This document shows positions 22,801 through 32,583 of a stretch of DNA of 40,474 bases, in pieces. Below the pieces are notes generated by a model. It was not told the DNA's origin and did not search any database. It was given only the letters and a program-made list of their open reading frames with translations. Source of the DNA: Clostridiales bacterium (lineage in GTDB: Bacteria; Bacillota; Clostridia; Lachnospirales; Lachnospiraceae); contig JAAYRG010000131.1 in assembly GCA_012518885.1 (NCBI GenBank), positions 1 to 40,474 of the forward strand. Reading direction: 5' to 3'. Both the position numbers and the translations under genes were made by a program. Every line of letters begins with the position of its first letter. Within the stretch, counting starts at the first letter, position 1.

Positions 22801-23856
22801 TTAACCAATTATCTCTTTTAGTGACTGAATAAGCACTTCCATTTCCCTATCTGTGCCAATTGTTATTCTTACATAATTACTGATTTTAGGCTTGTTAAAG
22901 TGCCTTACATAAATATTTCTTTTACGTAATTCTTCGTATATCTTAAGTCCAGATACTTCCTTGTGTTTTGCAAAAATAAAGTTGGCCATAGATTTGGGAA
23001 ATGAAAAACCAAGGGCTTCAAGCTCTTTCATGGTCTTATCTCTTGTTATCTTTATTTTTTCAACAGTTTCTCTAAAGTATTCATCATCCTTAATTGATTC
23101 AACACCACATAGTATAGATGGTAGGTTAAGAGTGTAAGAATTAAAAGAGTACTTAACATCATTTAAAGCCCTTATTAGGGTTTTACTACCCATAGCATAA
23201 CCGATTCTCATACCTGCCATAGCACGTGATTTTGAAAATGTTTGAATAACTAATAGGTTTTCATAATCCTTAATTAATTCTATTGCACTCTTACCACCAA
23301 AATCAATATAGGCCTCATCTATTATAACTATAGAATCTTGGTTTTTATCTAGAATATATCTTATAGTATCTAGGTCTTCATATATTGAGGTAGGTGCATT
23401 AGGGTTAGCAATTATTATTCCACCGTTTTCTATACAATAATCTTCCTTACGGATCCTTAAATTTTTATCTAGTTCAATCTGTTTGTAAGGAATTTTAAAA
23501 AGATTTGCCCAAACATCATAGAAAGAATAGGTGATATCAGGAAACAAAATAGGTTTACTAGAATTAAAAAAAGTTAAGTAGGCCAAGGCAATAACATCAT
23601 CTGACCCAACTCCTACAAAAACTTGATCCCCATCTAAACCCTGGTAGTCTGCAATAGCCTCTACTAGACTTCCTATTGTAGGATCTGGGTATAGTCTTAA
23701 TCTATCTGCAATATTTCCCTTTAAAACCTTTCCTACTCCAGGTGCTGGCGGATAGGGATTTTCATTTGTATTTAATTTTATAATATCTTTTCCCTGGGGC
23801 TGTTCCCCAGGCACATAAGGTTCAACCCTTCTAATGTTTTTCTCCCATGATTTCAT
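22801..23856 (-). CDS. hisC: Histidinol-phosphate aminotransferase
   Basis: 351 aa; LNTNENPYPPAPGV, IVIIDEAYIDFG, TFSKSRAMAGMRIGYAMG PLP-binding lysine motif. Confidence 0.92.
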   Translation of the reverse strand: MKSWEKNIRRVEPYVPGEQPQGKDIIKLNTNENPYPPAPGVGKVLKGNIADRLRLYPDPTIGSLVEAIADYQGLDGDQVFVGVGSDDVIALAYLTFFNSSKPILFPDITYSFYDVWANLFKIPYKQIELDKNLRIRKEDYCIENGGIIIANPNAPTSIYEDLDTIRYILDKNQDSIVIIDEAYIDFGGKSAIELIKDYENLLVIQTFSKSRAMAGMRIGYAMGSKTLIRALNDVKYSFNSYTLNLPSILCGVESIKDDEYFRETVEKIKITRDKTMKELEALGFSFPKSMANFIFAKHKEVSGLKIYEELRKRNIYVRHFNKPKISNYVRITIGTDREMEVLIQSLKEIIG

Positions 23857-23899
23857 TTTGACTCCATTCTAGATAGCTAAACTCTATATCTATCATTTA

Positions 23900-23950
23900 G
23901 AGCGTAGCAATGAATTTTAATATGTAAAAGTAAAATTCTTCACCACGCTC
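23900..23950. repeat. Palindromic intergenic repeat
   Basis: GAGCGTAGCAATGAATTTTA (23900-23919) and TAAAATTCTTCACCACGCTC (23931-23950) form a near-perfect 20-bp-arm hairpin. Confidence 0.65.
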
Positions 23951-24001
23951 CAGTTAATAATTTATAACTTATCTTCTTATATACAACTAAATATGTTACT
24001 C

Positions 24002-25225
24002 CTAGATTAAATTATACTCTTTTGCTAGTTCCTTAAATCCTGGCAATGAATTCTTTATAGTGTCATGTTTAACACAATAAGCTATTCTTACATAACCAGG
24101 GCATCCAAAAGATGTTGCCGGAACAACTAGTATGTTATGTTTTTTTGCCGCCTGGGCAAATGCAAAATCGTCTCCTCCTGGTGCCTTAACAAATAAGTAG
24201 AAAGCACCTTGTGGCTTTTGACATGTATAACCAAACTCCATTAGGCCGTTATATAATAGGTCCCTATTCTTCTTATATGGCTCAATATTAGCCTCAACAT
24301 CAATACACCTTGCTACTACAAGTTGAAGTAGAGATGGGGCATTTACAAACCCTAAAGTACGATTTGCAATATTAGCTGCTGCTGCCACATTTTCAAAATC
24401 ATCAACTTCACTTGGAATTACTAGGTAACCAATTCTTTCACCTGGTAATGATAAGGACTTACTAAAAGAATATCCTACAACTGTATTCTTATAGTACTTT
24501 GTTAAGTAAGGTACTTCTATATCATCATATACGATTTCACGATAAGGTTCATCTGATATTAAGTAAATAGAAGTTCCAAACTCTTCTTGCTTTTCCTCTA
24601 ATATTTTACTTAGTTCTTTAATTGTTTCTTCGGAATAAACAACACCTGATGGATTGTTTGGTGTATTAATAATTACCGCCTTTGTTCTTGCAGTAATCTT
24701 CTCTTTAAATTCTTCTAAATTAGGTTGGAAGGTCTTTGTATTAGGAGATATAACTACTAAACTCCCATTAAAGTTATTAACATAATTGCGGTATTCAGTA
24801 AAGAATGGTGCGAAGGTAATTACCTCATCACCTGGGTCTAGTAAAGCCATTAATATTATGTTTAGGCCACCTGCAGCCCCACAGGTCATTATTATATTTT
24901 TTTCCTCAAAAGAGGTCTGAAATCTTCTATTAATGCTACTGGCTACCTTTTCTCTTACTTCTATATACCCAGAATTATTCATATATCCATGAACATAGTT
25001 AGGGTTTTCATTTTGAACTATATCCATTATAGCCTGTTTGATTTCTTTTGGGGGTTCCACATTAGGATTACCCAAACTAAAATCATAGACCTTATCTTTT
25101 CCGTAAATGCTAGCAAGCCTGTTACCCTCTTCAAACATAGCCCTTGTTACTGAACTAGCCTCAACATAGCTCACCATTCTTTTTGCAATCATTTTTGTCC
25201 TCCTTGTAAATATCCTGCTACACAA
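24002..25225 (-). CDS. Pyridoxal phosphate-dependent class I/II aminotransferase (likely start MIAKRMVSYVEASS at 25192)
   Basis: DFSLGNPNVEPP, NTPNNPSGVVYSEE, YLISDEPYREIVYDD, GYSFSKSLSLPGERIGYL. Confidence 0.92.
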   Translation of the reverse strand: MCSRIFTRRTKMIAKRMVSYVEASSVTRAMFEEGNRLASIYGKDKVYDFSLGNPNVEPPKEIKQAIMDIVQNENPNYVHGYMNNSGYIEVREKVASSINRRFQTSFEEKNIIMTCGAAGGLNIILMALLDPGDEVITFAPFFTEYRNYVNNFNGSLVVISPNTKTFQPNLEEFKEKITARTKAVIINTPNNPSGVVYSEETIKELSKILEEKQEEFGTSIYLISDEPYREIVYDDIEVPYLTKYYKNTVVGYSFSKSLSLPGERIGYLVIPSEVDDFENVAAAANIANRTLGFVNAPSLLQLVVARCIDVEANIEPYKKNRDLLYNGLMEFGYTCQKPQGAFYLFVKAPGGDDFAFAQAAKKHNILVVPATSFGCPGYVRIAYCVKHDTIKNSLPGFKELAKEYNLI

Positions 25226-25242
25226 AATTTATATAAATAATT

Positions 25243-25869
25243 CTAGTCAAACCTCACCTTCAAATAAGCCTTAACTATTTCTATACATTTTTCAAAACTA
25301 AAAAGATGAGTATTTAAACACAAGTCATAGTTCTCAGCATTATTCCACTCTCTACCGGTAAAATACTTGTAATACTCTGCTCTTCTTTTATTAATTTTAA
25401 TAACCTTAGATTCTAATTCACTCTTAGAAAGACTGTACATATCTTCTATTCTAGCTACACAATCTTCAAGGGGAGCATATACAAAGATTTTAACTACATC
25501 ATCTCTATCCTTTAATATATAATCAGCACATCTACCAACGATTACACAAGACTCTTGATCTGCTAATTCCTTAATAACTTTTGATTGAAAATTAAAGAGA
25601 TTATCATTGGAGATAAAGTCCTCGCTATCTGGTGGAATAATTTCTCCCTTGTATGCCCTCCTAGCTATTCTATAAAGCAAACTATTTCTAATTTGTTCAT
25701 CTGACCTTTCAAATAAGGCTTCATTAATCCCACTTTCATCAGAAGCTAATCTAAGTAGCTCTCTATCATAATAATTAATGCCTAACTCCTTAGCTAAAAG
25801 CTTACCAATAGTCCTACCACCACTTCCAAAACCCCTAGCAATGGTAATAACATACTTATCTGTAACCAA
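25243..25869 (-). CDS. Cytidylate kinase-like family protein
   Basis: 208 aa; ITIARGFGSGGRTIGKLLAKELGINYYDRELL and VIVGRCADYIL. Confidence 0.85.
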   Translation of the reverse strand: MVTDKYVITIARGFGSGGRTIGKLLAKELGINYYDRELLRLASDESGINEALFERSDEQIRNSLLYRIARRAYKGEIIPPDSEDFISNDNLFNFQSKVIKELADQESCVIVGRCADYILKDRDDVVKIFVYAPLEDCVARIEDMYSLSKSELESKVIKINKRRAEYYKYFTGREWNNAENYDLCLNTHLFSFEKCIEIVKAYLKVRFD

Positions 25870-25881
25870 ATCCTCATCTCC

Positions 25882-26610
25882 TTACTCGCCTAAATAAGCC
25901 TTCTTTACAGAATCATCATTTAGTAATTCTTTTGCACTACCTTCTATTACTATTTTACCAGTTTCAAGTACATATGCTCTATCTGCAATGCTCAGTGCTT
26001 TCTTTGCATTTTGCTCTACTAGAAAAACGGTAGTCCCTGCCTTGTTTATTTCCTTAATTATATCAAATATTTCATTAACAAAAAGAGGGGATAGTCCCAT
26101 AGATGGTTCATCCATAAGTATAATCCTCGGGTTAGACATAAGAGCCCTTCCCATTGCTAACATTTGTTGTTCCCCACCACTTAGGGTACCTGCAAGCTGC
26201 TTACTTCTTTCCTTAAGTCTTGGAAAACTCTTATATACCTTTTCTAGTATACTATTCGTCTCTTCCTTGCTTTTACGAGTATAAGCTCCTAATTTTAGAT
26301 TTTCATAAACAGTCTGGTTTGCAAAAATCCTTCTGCCTTCTGGTATATGCGCCATTCCTAATGCGACAATATCATGGGTTGGCATTTTAACTAACTCTCT
26401 TCCTTCAAACTTAATACTTCCCTTTTTAGGAGTTAAAAGGCCTGATATTGATTGTAGTATTGTAGTTTTACCTGCACCATTAGCACCAATCAAAGCAATT
26501 ATTTCTCCTTCATTTACTTCAAAAGATACGCTTTTAATTGCTTGAATAACTCCATAAAAAACATCTAAATCTCTAACCTCTAGCATTGCCATGTTTATTC
26601 CTCCGTTCAT
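25882..26610 (-). CDS. livF: Branched-chain amino acid ABC transporter ATP-binding protein LivF
   Basis: GANGAGKTTILQSISGL, LSGGEQQMLAMGRALM, MGLSPLFVNEIFDII. Confidence 0.94.
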   Translation of the reverse strand: MNGGINMAMLEVRDLDVFYGVIQAIKSVSFEVNEGEIIALIGANGAGKTTILQSISGLLTPKKGSIKFEGRELVKMPTHDIVALGMAHIPEGRRIFANQTVYENLKLGAYTRKSKEETNSILEKVYKSFPRLKERSKQLAGTLSGGEQQMLAMGRALMSNPRIILMDEPSMGLSPLFVNEIFDIIKEINKAGTTVFLVEQNAKKALSIADRAYVLETGKIVIEGSAKELLNDDSVKKAYLGE

Positions 26611-26637
26611 AGCCTTTGAAGTGCTTTTATTAATTCT

Positions 26638-27399
26638 TTATTCTTCTCCTAAGTATGCAGTTATTACCTCTGGATTATTAAGTACTTCATCTGGCGTACC
26701 TTTTGCAAGTTCAGTACCAAAATTAAGTACTAATATTTCCTCACAAATACCGGAAACAAGCTTCATATCATGTTCAATTAAAAGAATAGTAACATGGAAA
26801 CGTTCTCTTATTAATCTTATAGTATCCATAAGTTCTGATGTTTCTTGCGGATTCATCCCTGCCGCCGGCTCATCTAGTAATAACAACTTTGGATTTGTAG
26901 CTAGTGCTCTTGCTATTTCTAGTTTTCTCTGGGCCCCATATGAGAGATTACAAGCATATTCATCTGCATAGATATCTAAACCAAAAACCTTAAGTAGGTC
27001 TAATGCTCGTTTATCCATTTCCTTTTCACCAGAAGAAAATGACTTTGAATGAAGTAAGCTTGCTAATAAGGAATATTTAAATTCATTATGAAAGGCTGCC
27101 TTAACATTCTCCAAAACTGTCATATTATTAAACAATCTAATATTCTGAAATGTTCTAGCTATACCTGTTTGACATATTTGAGAAGAAGACTTCCCTACAA
27201 TACTTTCATTATCTAATCTAATTGTCCCTGATGTAGGTTTATAAACTCCAGTAAGTAGATTAAAAACGGTAGTTTTTCCAGCTCCATTAGGACCAATTAG
27301 GCCATAAAGTTGACCTTCTTCAATTGTCAAATTAACACCATCAACAGCTCGTAGGCCTCCGAAATTTATTCCTAAATTTTTAACTTCTAATAAAGCCAT
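26638..27399 (-). CDS. livG: Branched-chain amino acid ABC transporter ATP-binding protein LivG
   Basis: GPNGAGKTTVFNLLTGVYKPTSG, ARTFQNIRLFNNMTVLENV, LSYGAQRKLEIARALAT, EPAAGMNPQET. Confidence 0.94.
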   Translation of the reverse strand: MALLEVKNLGINFGGLRAVDGVNLTIEEGQLYGLIGPNGAGKTTVFNLLTGVYKPTSGTIRLDNESIVGKSSSQICQTGIARTFQNIRLFNNMTVLENVKAAFHNEFKYSLLASLLHSKSFSSGEKEMDKRALDLLKVFGLDIYADEYACNLSYGAQRKLEIARALATNPKLLLLDEPAAGMNPQETSELMDTIRLIRERFHVTILLIEHDMKLVSGICEEILVLNFGTELAKGTPDEVLNNPEVITAYLGEE

Positions 27400-28406
27400 T
27401 ATATACCACCTTCTTTAATCTTCCCAAAATTCTTAATAAACTTAGGTAACTTCTCATTCTCTTCTATCTTGGCCCTTAAATCAGGAGAACGAAGTAACAT
27501 CATAATTATTAATACAATTGCATAAAGTAGCATTCTAAATTCATTAACAGCACGAAGTGCTTCTGGAAGTATTGTAAGTAATATTGCTGCAATAACTGAC
27601 CCTCTTATACTTCCCATTCCGCCTAATACAACTATAACTAAGATTTCTATGGACTTATTATAGTCAAAGTCAGATGGTCTTAAAATACCAAAGTTGTGGG
27701 AATATAAGGCACCAGCAACCCCTGCAAAAAAGGCTGCAATTGCAAAGGTAAGGGTTTTATACCTACTAACCTTAATACCTATAGTTTCAGCAGCTATATA
27801 ATTTTCTCTAATAGACTTAATAGCCCTACCATACCTTGATGTCACAAAATTATAAGATAGTAATATAGTTAAAATAACAAGGACATAAACCCATGTGTAA
27901 TTAGAGTATCTTGGAATCTTAGATAGCCCGATAGCACCACCTGTAAATTTAAAGCTATTAATTAAGGAACGGATAATCTCACCAAAGGCTAGGGTAACAA
28001 TAGCTAGATAATCTCCACGTAGTCTAAGAACAGGAACTCCAATCAAATATCCAAATAAACCCGCTATTAGTCCAGCTAATACTATAGCAATCATGAATTC
28101 TAAGGGTCCTGGAAGATTCATATTCAAAGTAAAAAGGGCTGCAGTATATGCCCCTATAGACATAAAACCAGCATGGCCAAGAGATAACTCTCCTAAAAAG
28201 CCAACAGTTAGATTTAGGGAAACTGCTAGGATAATATTAATTCCAGCTGGTACAATTAAAGACTTAAATTGACGAGAAAGTAAATCTCCATTTGCTAATA
28301 ATGAAATTAAAATATAACCTACTACGATTCCAACAACTGCTATTATCTTCTTGTTAAAATTTTTATTATTTTTTAAGTTCATATTATTACTTGCTTTCTT
28401 CTCCAT
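27399..28406 (-). CDS. livM: Branched-chain amino acid ABC transporter permease LivM
   Basis: LSLGHAGFMSIGAYTAAL, GDYLAIVTLAFGEIIR, VVLGGMGSIRGSVIAAILLTILPE. Confidence 0.94.
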   Translation of the reverse strand: MEKKASNNMNLKNNKNFNKKIIAVVGIVVGYILISLLANGDLLSRQFKSLIVPAGINIILAVSLNLTVGFLGELSLGHAGFMSIGAYTAALFTLNMNLPGPLEFMIAIVLAGLIAGLFGYLIGVPVLRLRGDYLAIVTLAFGEIIRSLINSFKFTGGAIGLSKIPRYSNYTWVYVLVILTILLSYNFVTSRYGRAIKSIRENYIAAETIGIKVSRYKTLTFAIAAFFAGVAGALYSHNFGILRPSDFDYNKSIEILVIVVLGGMGSIRGSVIAAILLTILPEALRAVNEFRMLLYAIVLIIMMLLRSPDLRAKIEENEKLPKFIKNFGKIKEGGI

Positions 28407-28412
28407 GGCTAC

Positions 28413-29291
28413 CTACACTTTCTCTATACTGTTCTTTCCTAAAAGTCCAGAAGGTTTAACTATTAATACAATAACCAAGATACCAAAGACTATTGCATCA
28501 GCAAGTTGTGTTGATATATATGCCTTTGATAAACTTTCAATAACTCCAAGCATTATACCACCTAACATGGCACCTGGTATGCTACCAATTCCTCCTAGAA
28601 CTGCCGCAACGAATGCTTTAATCCCTGGAAGGGCTCCAAGGGTTGGCATTAAAGACTGATATTGACTTATATATAGGAATCCAGCTACACCTGCTAAAGC
28701 CGAACCTATAGCAAAAACCATAGAAATAGTTCTATTAACATTAATACCCATAAGCTCTGCAGCTGGTTTATCTTCAGATGCAGCTCTCATTGCGCTTCCT
28801 GCCTTAGTATTGTTTACAAAATAGGTCAAGCCTATCATACATATAAAAGTTACTACAAAAGTAATAATAGTTATACCAGAAATAGTTATACTTCCAATAT
28901 ATATAGGTGAAACTTTAATTACAGAAGGAAAAGTGATTGGATTAGCCCCAAATATCAAAAGAGATAAGGCCTGTAACAAGAAACTCATACCAATTGCTGT
29001 AATTAACACCGCAAGAGATGGTGCCTTTCTAAGTGGCTTATAAGCTATTTTTTCAATTGTAATACCTAATAAGGAACAAAAGACAATTGTAACTATGACA
29101 GATACAATACTTGGTAGTCCTATAATACTTTTACATACATATAAAACGTATGCCCCAACCATAATAATGTCACCATGGGCAAAGTTAATCATTCTAGCAA
29201 TCCCATATACCATAGTATAGCCTAAGGCTATTAGTGCATAAACACTTCCTACGCTTAAGCCATTTATAAATTGTTCTAAAAAACGAACCAT
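28413..29291 (-). CDS. livH: Branched-chain amino acid ABC transporter permease LivH
   Basis: QFINGLSVGSVYALIALGYTMVYGIARMINFAHGDIIMVGAY; AAVLGGIGSIPGAMLGG. Confidence 0.94.
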   Translation of the reverse strand: MVRFLEQFINGLSVGSVYALIALGYTMVYGIARMINFAHGDIIMVGAYVLYVCKSIIGLPSIVSVIVTIVFCSLLGITIEKIAYKPLRKAPSLAVLITAIGMSFLLQALSLLIFGANPITFPSVIKVSPIYIGSITISGITIITFVVTFICMIGLTYFVNNTKAGSAMRAASEDKPAAELMGINVNRTISMVFAIGSALAGVAGFLYISQYQSLMPTLGALPGIKAFVAAVLGGIGSIPGAMLGGIMLGVIESLSKAYISTQLADAIVFGILVIVLIVKPSGLLGKNSIEKV

Positions 29292-29332
29292 TTTGTCACC
29301 TCTCTCGAACTTGTATAATCACATAATTTTTG

Positions 29333-29361
29333 AAAAAGGAGGCACTAATCGCCTCCTTTTT
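29333..29361 (-). terminator. Hairpin/attenuator between the binding-protein gene and livH
   Basis: AAAAAGGAGGC-actaatc-GCCTCCTTTTT, with T-tract on both strands. Confidence 0.8.
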
Positions 29362-29471
29362 ATTTTATCTTAGATTGTATAAAATATCCTTATTCTATAC
29401 TTATGATTTGATTTTATCATAATTTGATTTCAATTACTATGCGAAATTTTATATTTCACTGATAAAAATTA

Positions 29472-30674
29472 TTATTCTAGTGTGAAAAGCTCATACTCTC
29501 CGTCTACTATTTTAATTAATTTTACATCCTTCTTAGGTTCACCATTTTCATTAAATGATATTGTACCTGTTATTCCATCTACCTCTATTTCATGCATTGC
29601 TGCAATTAAGTCTTCACTTTCAATGGAACCTGCTTTTTCTAGGGCAGCCTTTACAACGTATACTGCATCATATGCATTAGCACCGAATTGGTTAGGCTTT
29701 TCACCTGTTTCCTCTTCATATTTCTTTACATATTCTTGTACTGCTGGATTAGGGTCATTATAAGTAAATGGAGTTTGGAATACAGAGCCTTCTAATACTG
29801 CTGGGTCAACACTTACTTCTAAAACACCATCCCAACCATCAGTTCCTATAAATGGTATATCCATTCCAAGTTCATGTGCTTGTTGTGTTATATAATAGGC
29901 TGCTTGGTAATATACAGGAGCAAAGATTAGGTCTGCGCCACTATTTCTAATAGTTGTAAGTTGAGTTTTCATATCAGTTGCATTTGCTTCGAATCCTTCA
30001 TTTGCAACTATTTCTGCATCAGAATCTTTAATGGCATCAACAAACACTTGCATGATACCTGTACTATACTCATCTGCTTGGTTATAAATAACTGCTATCT
30101 TCTTAGCACCAATACTAAGTGCATATTTTGCCATTATATCACCTTGCATAGAGTCAGTAAAACAAGTACGGAAAGCATTTGGATGTTCAATTCCATTATC
30201 TACAGTAACAGAAGGTGATACCATAAGGATATTATCATTATAAGCATCCTCTACAACACCCATGTGGGAACCTGAAGTTACACCACCAACTATTGCTTGA
30301 ACTCCATCATCCATAAGTTTATTGTATGCAGCTAAAGCAACATCTGGCTTAGCCTCATCATCTTCAAATGTGTGTGCTAACTTGTAAGTCTTATCGCCAA
30401 CTTTTACACCACCAGCTGCATTAATTTCATCTACGGCTATCTTGCTTGAATTCATAACCGCTAAACCATATTGGGCAGCATCTCCTGTTATTGGTCCGAA
30501 ACCACCTATGATAAATTCACCGTCAAAATCACCTTGGGCCTCCCCGCCTTGGCTTTCCTTATCATCTGCTTTGTCACTTCCACATCCAGTAACTAAAGCT
30601 AACGCCAAGATTAACATTATCGCAAAACTAAATACTTTACTTACCTTTTTCATAAAAGTCCTCCTTAAAATCAT
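29472..30674 (-). CDS. livK: Branched-chain amino acid ABC transporter substrate-binding lipoprotein (likely start MKKVSKVFSF at 30653)
   Basis: Lipobox LALVTGCGSD, IGGFGPITGDAAQYGLAVMNSSKIAVDEINAAGG. Confidence 0.93.
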   Translation of the reverse strand: MILRRTFMKKVSKVFSFAIMLILALALVTGCGSDKADDKESQGGEAQGDFDGEFIIGGFGPITGDAAQYGLAVMNSSKIAVDEINAAGGVKVGDKTYKLAHTFEDDEAKPDVALAAYNKLMDDGVQAIVGGVTSGSHMGVVEDAYNDNILMVSPSVTVDNGIEHPNAFRTCFTDSMQGDIMAKYALSIGAKKIAVIYNQADEYSTGIMQVFVDAIKDSDAEIVANEGFEANATDMKTQLTTIRNSGADLIFAPVYYQAAYYITQQAHELGMDIPFIGTDGWDGVLEVSVDPAVLEGSVFQTPFTYNDPNPAVQEYVKKYEEETGEKPNQFGANAYDAVYVVKAALEKAGSIESEDLIAAMHEIEVDGITGTISFNENGEPKKDVKLIKIVDGEYELFTLE

Positions 30675-30982
30675 GAAATTTTATATAAAACCTTTACTTT
30701 ACTCTTTTTGCAATTTAGCGTATTAAAGAGACTAGTGTAAAAAAAAGTTTTATTTAATACTTATTTGGTTTTTCAAAAAATATTACACACATTTTACTAT
30801 ATCTGTTATATTTTTTAATATGATACTCTCTACATTATATTTTGTCAACTATAAGTTTGACACAAATATAGAAAATCCCCGAAAAACATCAATCAGCATA
30901 AAATAAACCTAATAAGAAAATTAATTTTAGCTAACTTATATGTAAGTTCTTAATGTCTTTCGGAGACCTTTTTTTGCATGTA

Positions 30983-32449
30983 TTAGTTTTGCTCAATCAT
31001 TGGAACGTGGCCATAGATAGTCCTAGTTTGAATAATCGGGATTCCTTTACCCTCTATATATTCTTTTGTAATAATAACCTTACCTATATTATCATCTTTA
31101 GGTATCTCATACATAATATCTAGCATAAAGTCCTCAATTATAGACCTAAGGGCTCTTGCGCCTGTGTTCTTATTCATAGCCTTCTCAGCAATAGCATATA
31201 AGGCACCTTCACTAAATTCTAAGGATACTTCATCTAATTCTAGAAGTCTTTGATACTGCCTTATTATGGCATTCTTAGGTTCTGTCAGTATACGAACTAG
31301 CATATCCTTTGTCATTCCTTCAAAGGTGCACACAATTGGTAAACGTCCAATAAATTCTGGAATCATACCGAATTCCCTTAAATCATCATCTGTTACATGG
31401 GAAACAATATTAGGATCCTTATCGTATTTATCCTTTAAATCACCATTAAATCCTATAGTAGTTTTCTTAGTAAGTCTTTCTTTAATAATCCTGTCTAAAT
31501 CAGAAAAAGCTCCACCACAAATAAAAAGAATATTCTTAGTATCAACTGTAGTCATTGGTACCATTGCATTCTTACTAGTAGCTCCAACTGGTACTTCTAC
31601 CTCACTTCCCTCTAGAAGTTTTAGTAGGGCTTGTTGCACAGACTCTCCACTAACATCTCTACTATTAGTGTTACGTTTTTTTGCTATCTTGTCTATTTCA
31701 TCAATAAATATAATTCCATGTTCTGCCCTTTCAATATCATTATCGGCAGCTGCTAGTAATTTTGAAATTACAGATTCTACGTCATCTCCAATATATCCAG
31801 CTTCCGTTAATGATGTTGCATCTGTGATAGCTAGAGGTACATCTAGTAATCTTGCAAGGGTCTTAACTAGGTAGGTTTTTCCACTTCCTGTTGGTCCAAT
31901 CATTAGTACATTAGACTTTTCAATTTCAATATCTTCACTTTCAGGAAGCATTATCCTCTTATAATGATTATATACGGCTACAGAAATTGCCTTCTTGGCA
32001 CTTTCTTGTCCAACTACGTATTTATCTAATTGACCTTTAATCTTATGAGGTGCAGGAATTTTCTTAATATCGAATTTATCTTTTATCTCATTATCTTTTT
32101 GTTCCTTAGGTTTCTTCTTTTTTATCCTTTGATTTGCTTTAGGTTCTAATATACTAAGATTAATTCCACTAAGGCCACCTGTAAGACTTGATAAGTCTAT
32201 AGTAGGAATTCCATTTTTATTAATCATGTCAAAAGACTTTTGCATACAGTCCGTACATACATTAATATTACTAGGTAATTCTATCATCTTACCCGTAACA
32301 CTCTCAGGTCTTCTACATAGATAGCATATATCTTCATATTCACTATCATCATCTTCTTTAGCCTTTTTACTATTATGTTTCTTGTCAAAGTCCGTATCTT
32401 CTTCTGTTAAATCTAAATCTTTATTAATATCATCAAAATTATTACTCAT
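30983..32449 (-). CDS. Divergent ClpX-like AAA+ unfoldase (zinc-binding domain, extended linker)
   Basis: CYLCRR..CTDCMQKSFD zinc domain, GPTGSGKTYLVKTLARLLDVPLAITDATSLTEAGYIGDDVE, IIFIDEIDKI, ILFICGGAFSDLDRII, IGF loop, IPEFIGRLPIV. Confidence 0.9.
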   Translation of the reverse strand: MSNNFDDINKDLDLTEEDTDFDKKHNSKKAKEDDDSEYEDICYLCRRPESVTGKMIELPSNINVCTDCMQKSFDMINKNGIPTIDLSSLTGGLSGINLSILEPKANQRIKKKKPKEQKDNEIKDKFDIKKIPAPHKIKGQLDKYVVGQESAKKAISVAVYNHYKRIMLPESEDIEIEKSNVLMIGPTGSGKTYLVKTLARLLDVPLAITDATSLTEAGYIGDDVESVISKLLAAADNDIERAEHGIIFIDEIDKIAKKRNTNSRDVSGESVQQALLKLLEGSEVEVPVGATSKNAMVPMTTVDTKNILFICGGAFSDLDRIIKERLTKKTTIGFNGDLKDKYDKDPNIVSHVTDDDLREFGMIPEFIGRLPIVCTFEGMTKDMLVRILTEPKNAIIRQYQRLLELDEVSLEFSEGALYAIAEKAMNKNTGARALRSIIEDFMLDIMYEIPKDDNIGKVIITKEYIEGKGIPIIQTRTIYGHVPMIEQN

Positions 32450-32498
32450 TTTATCACCTTATTTCTTCTAATGTAGATTGTTATTTAACTAGTAAAAA

Positions 32499-32545
32499 TT
32501 AAGTGGCTGGCTATAAGTTTATTAACCTAATACCAGGCCACTTAA
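32499..32545 (-). terminator. Intrinsic terminator downstream of htrA-like gene
   Basis: TTAAGTGGC..GCCACTTAA hairpin; minus strand followed by TTTTTACT. Confidence 0.7.
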
Positions 32546-32583
32546 TTGCATATTAATTGATTCTTATCTGAATTACTTATATA

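Noticed and set aside
25243-25869. Considered the cytidylate kinase-like gene near the liv operon as a new regulatory kinase
   Set aside because: The family is common in Clostridia genomes and nothing in the sequence beyond proximity links it to amino acid transport.
31266-31874. 202-aa plus-strand ORF
   Set aside because: Antisense shadow of the clpX-like AAA+ coding region; no supporting RBS or motif.
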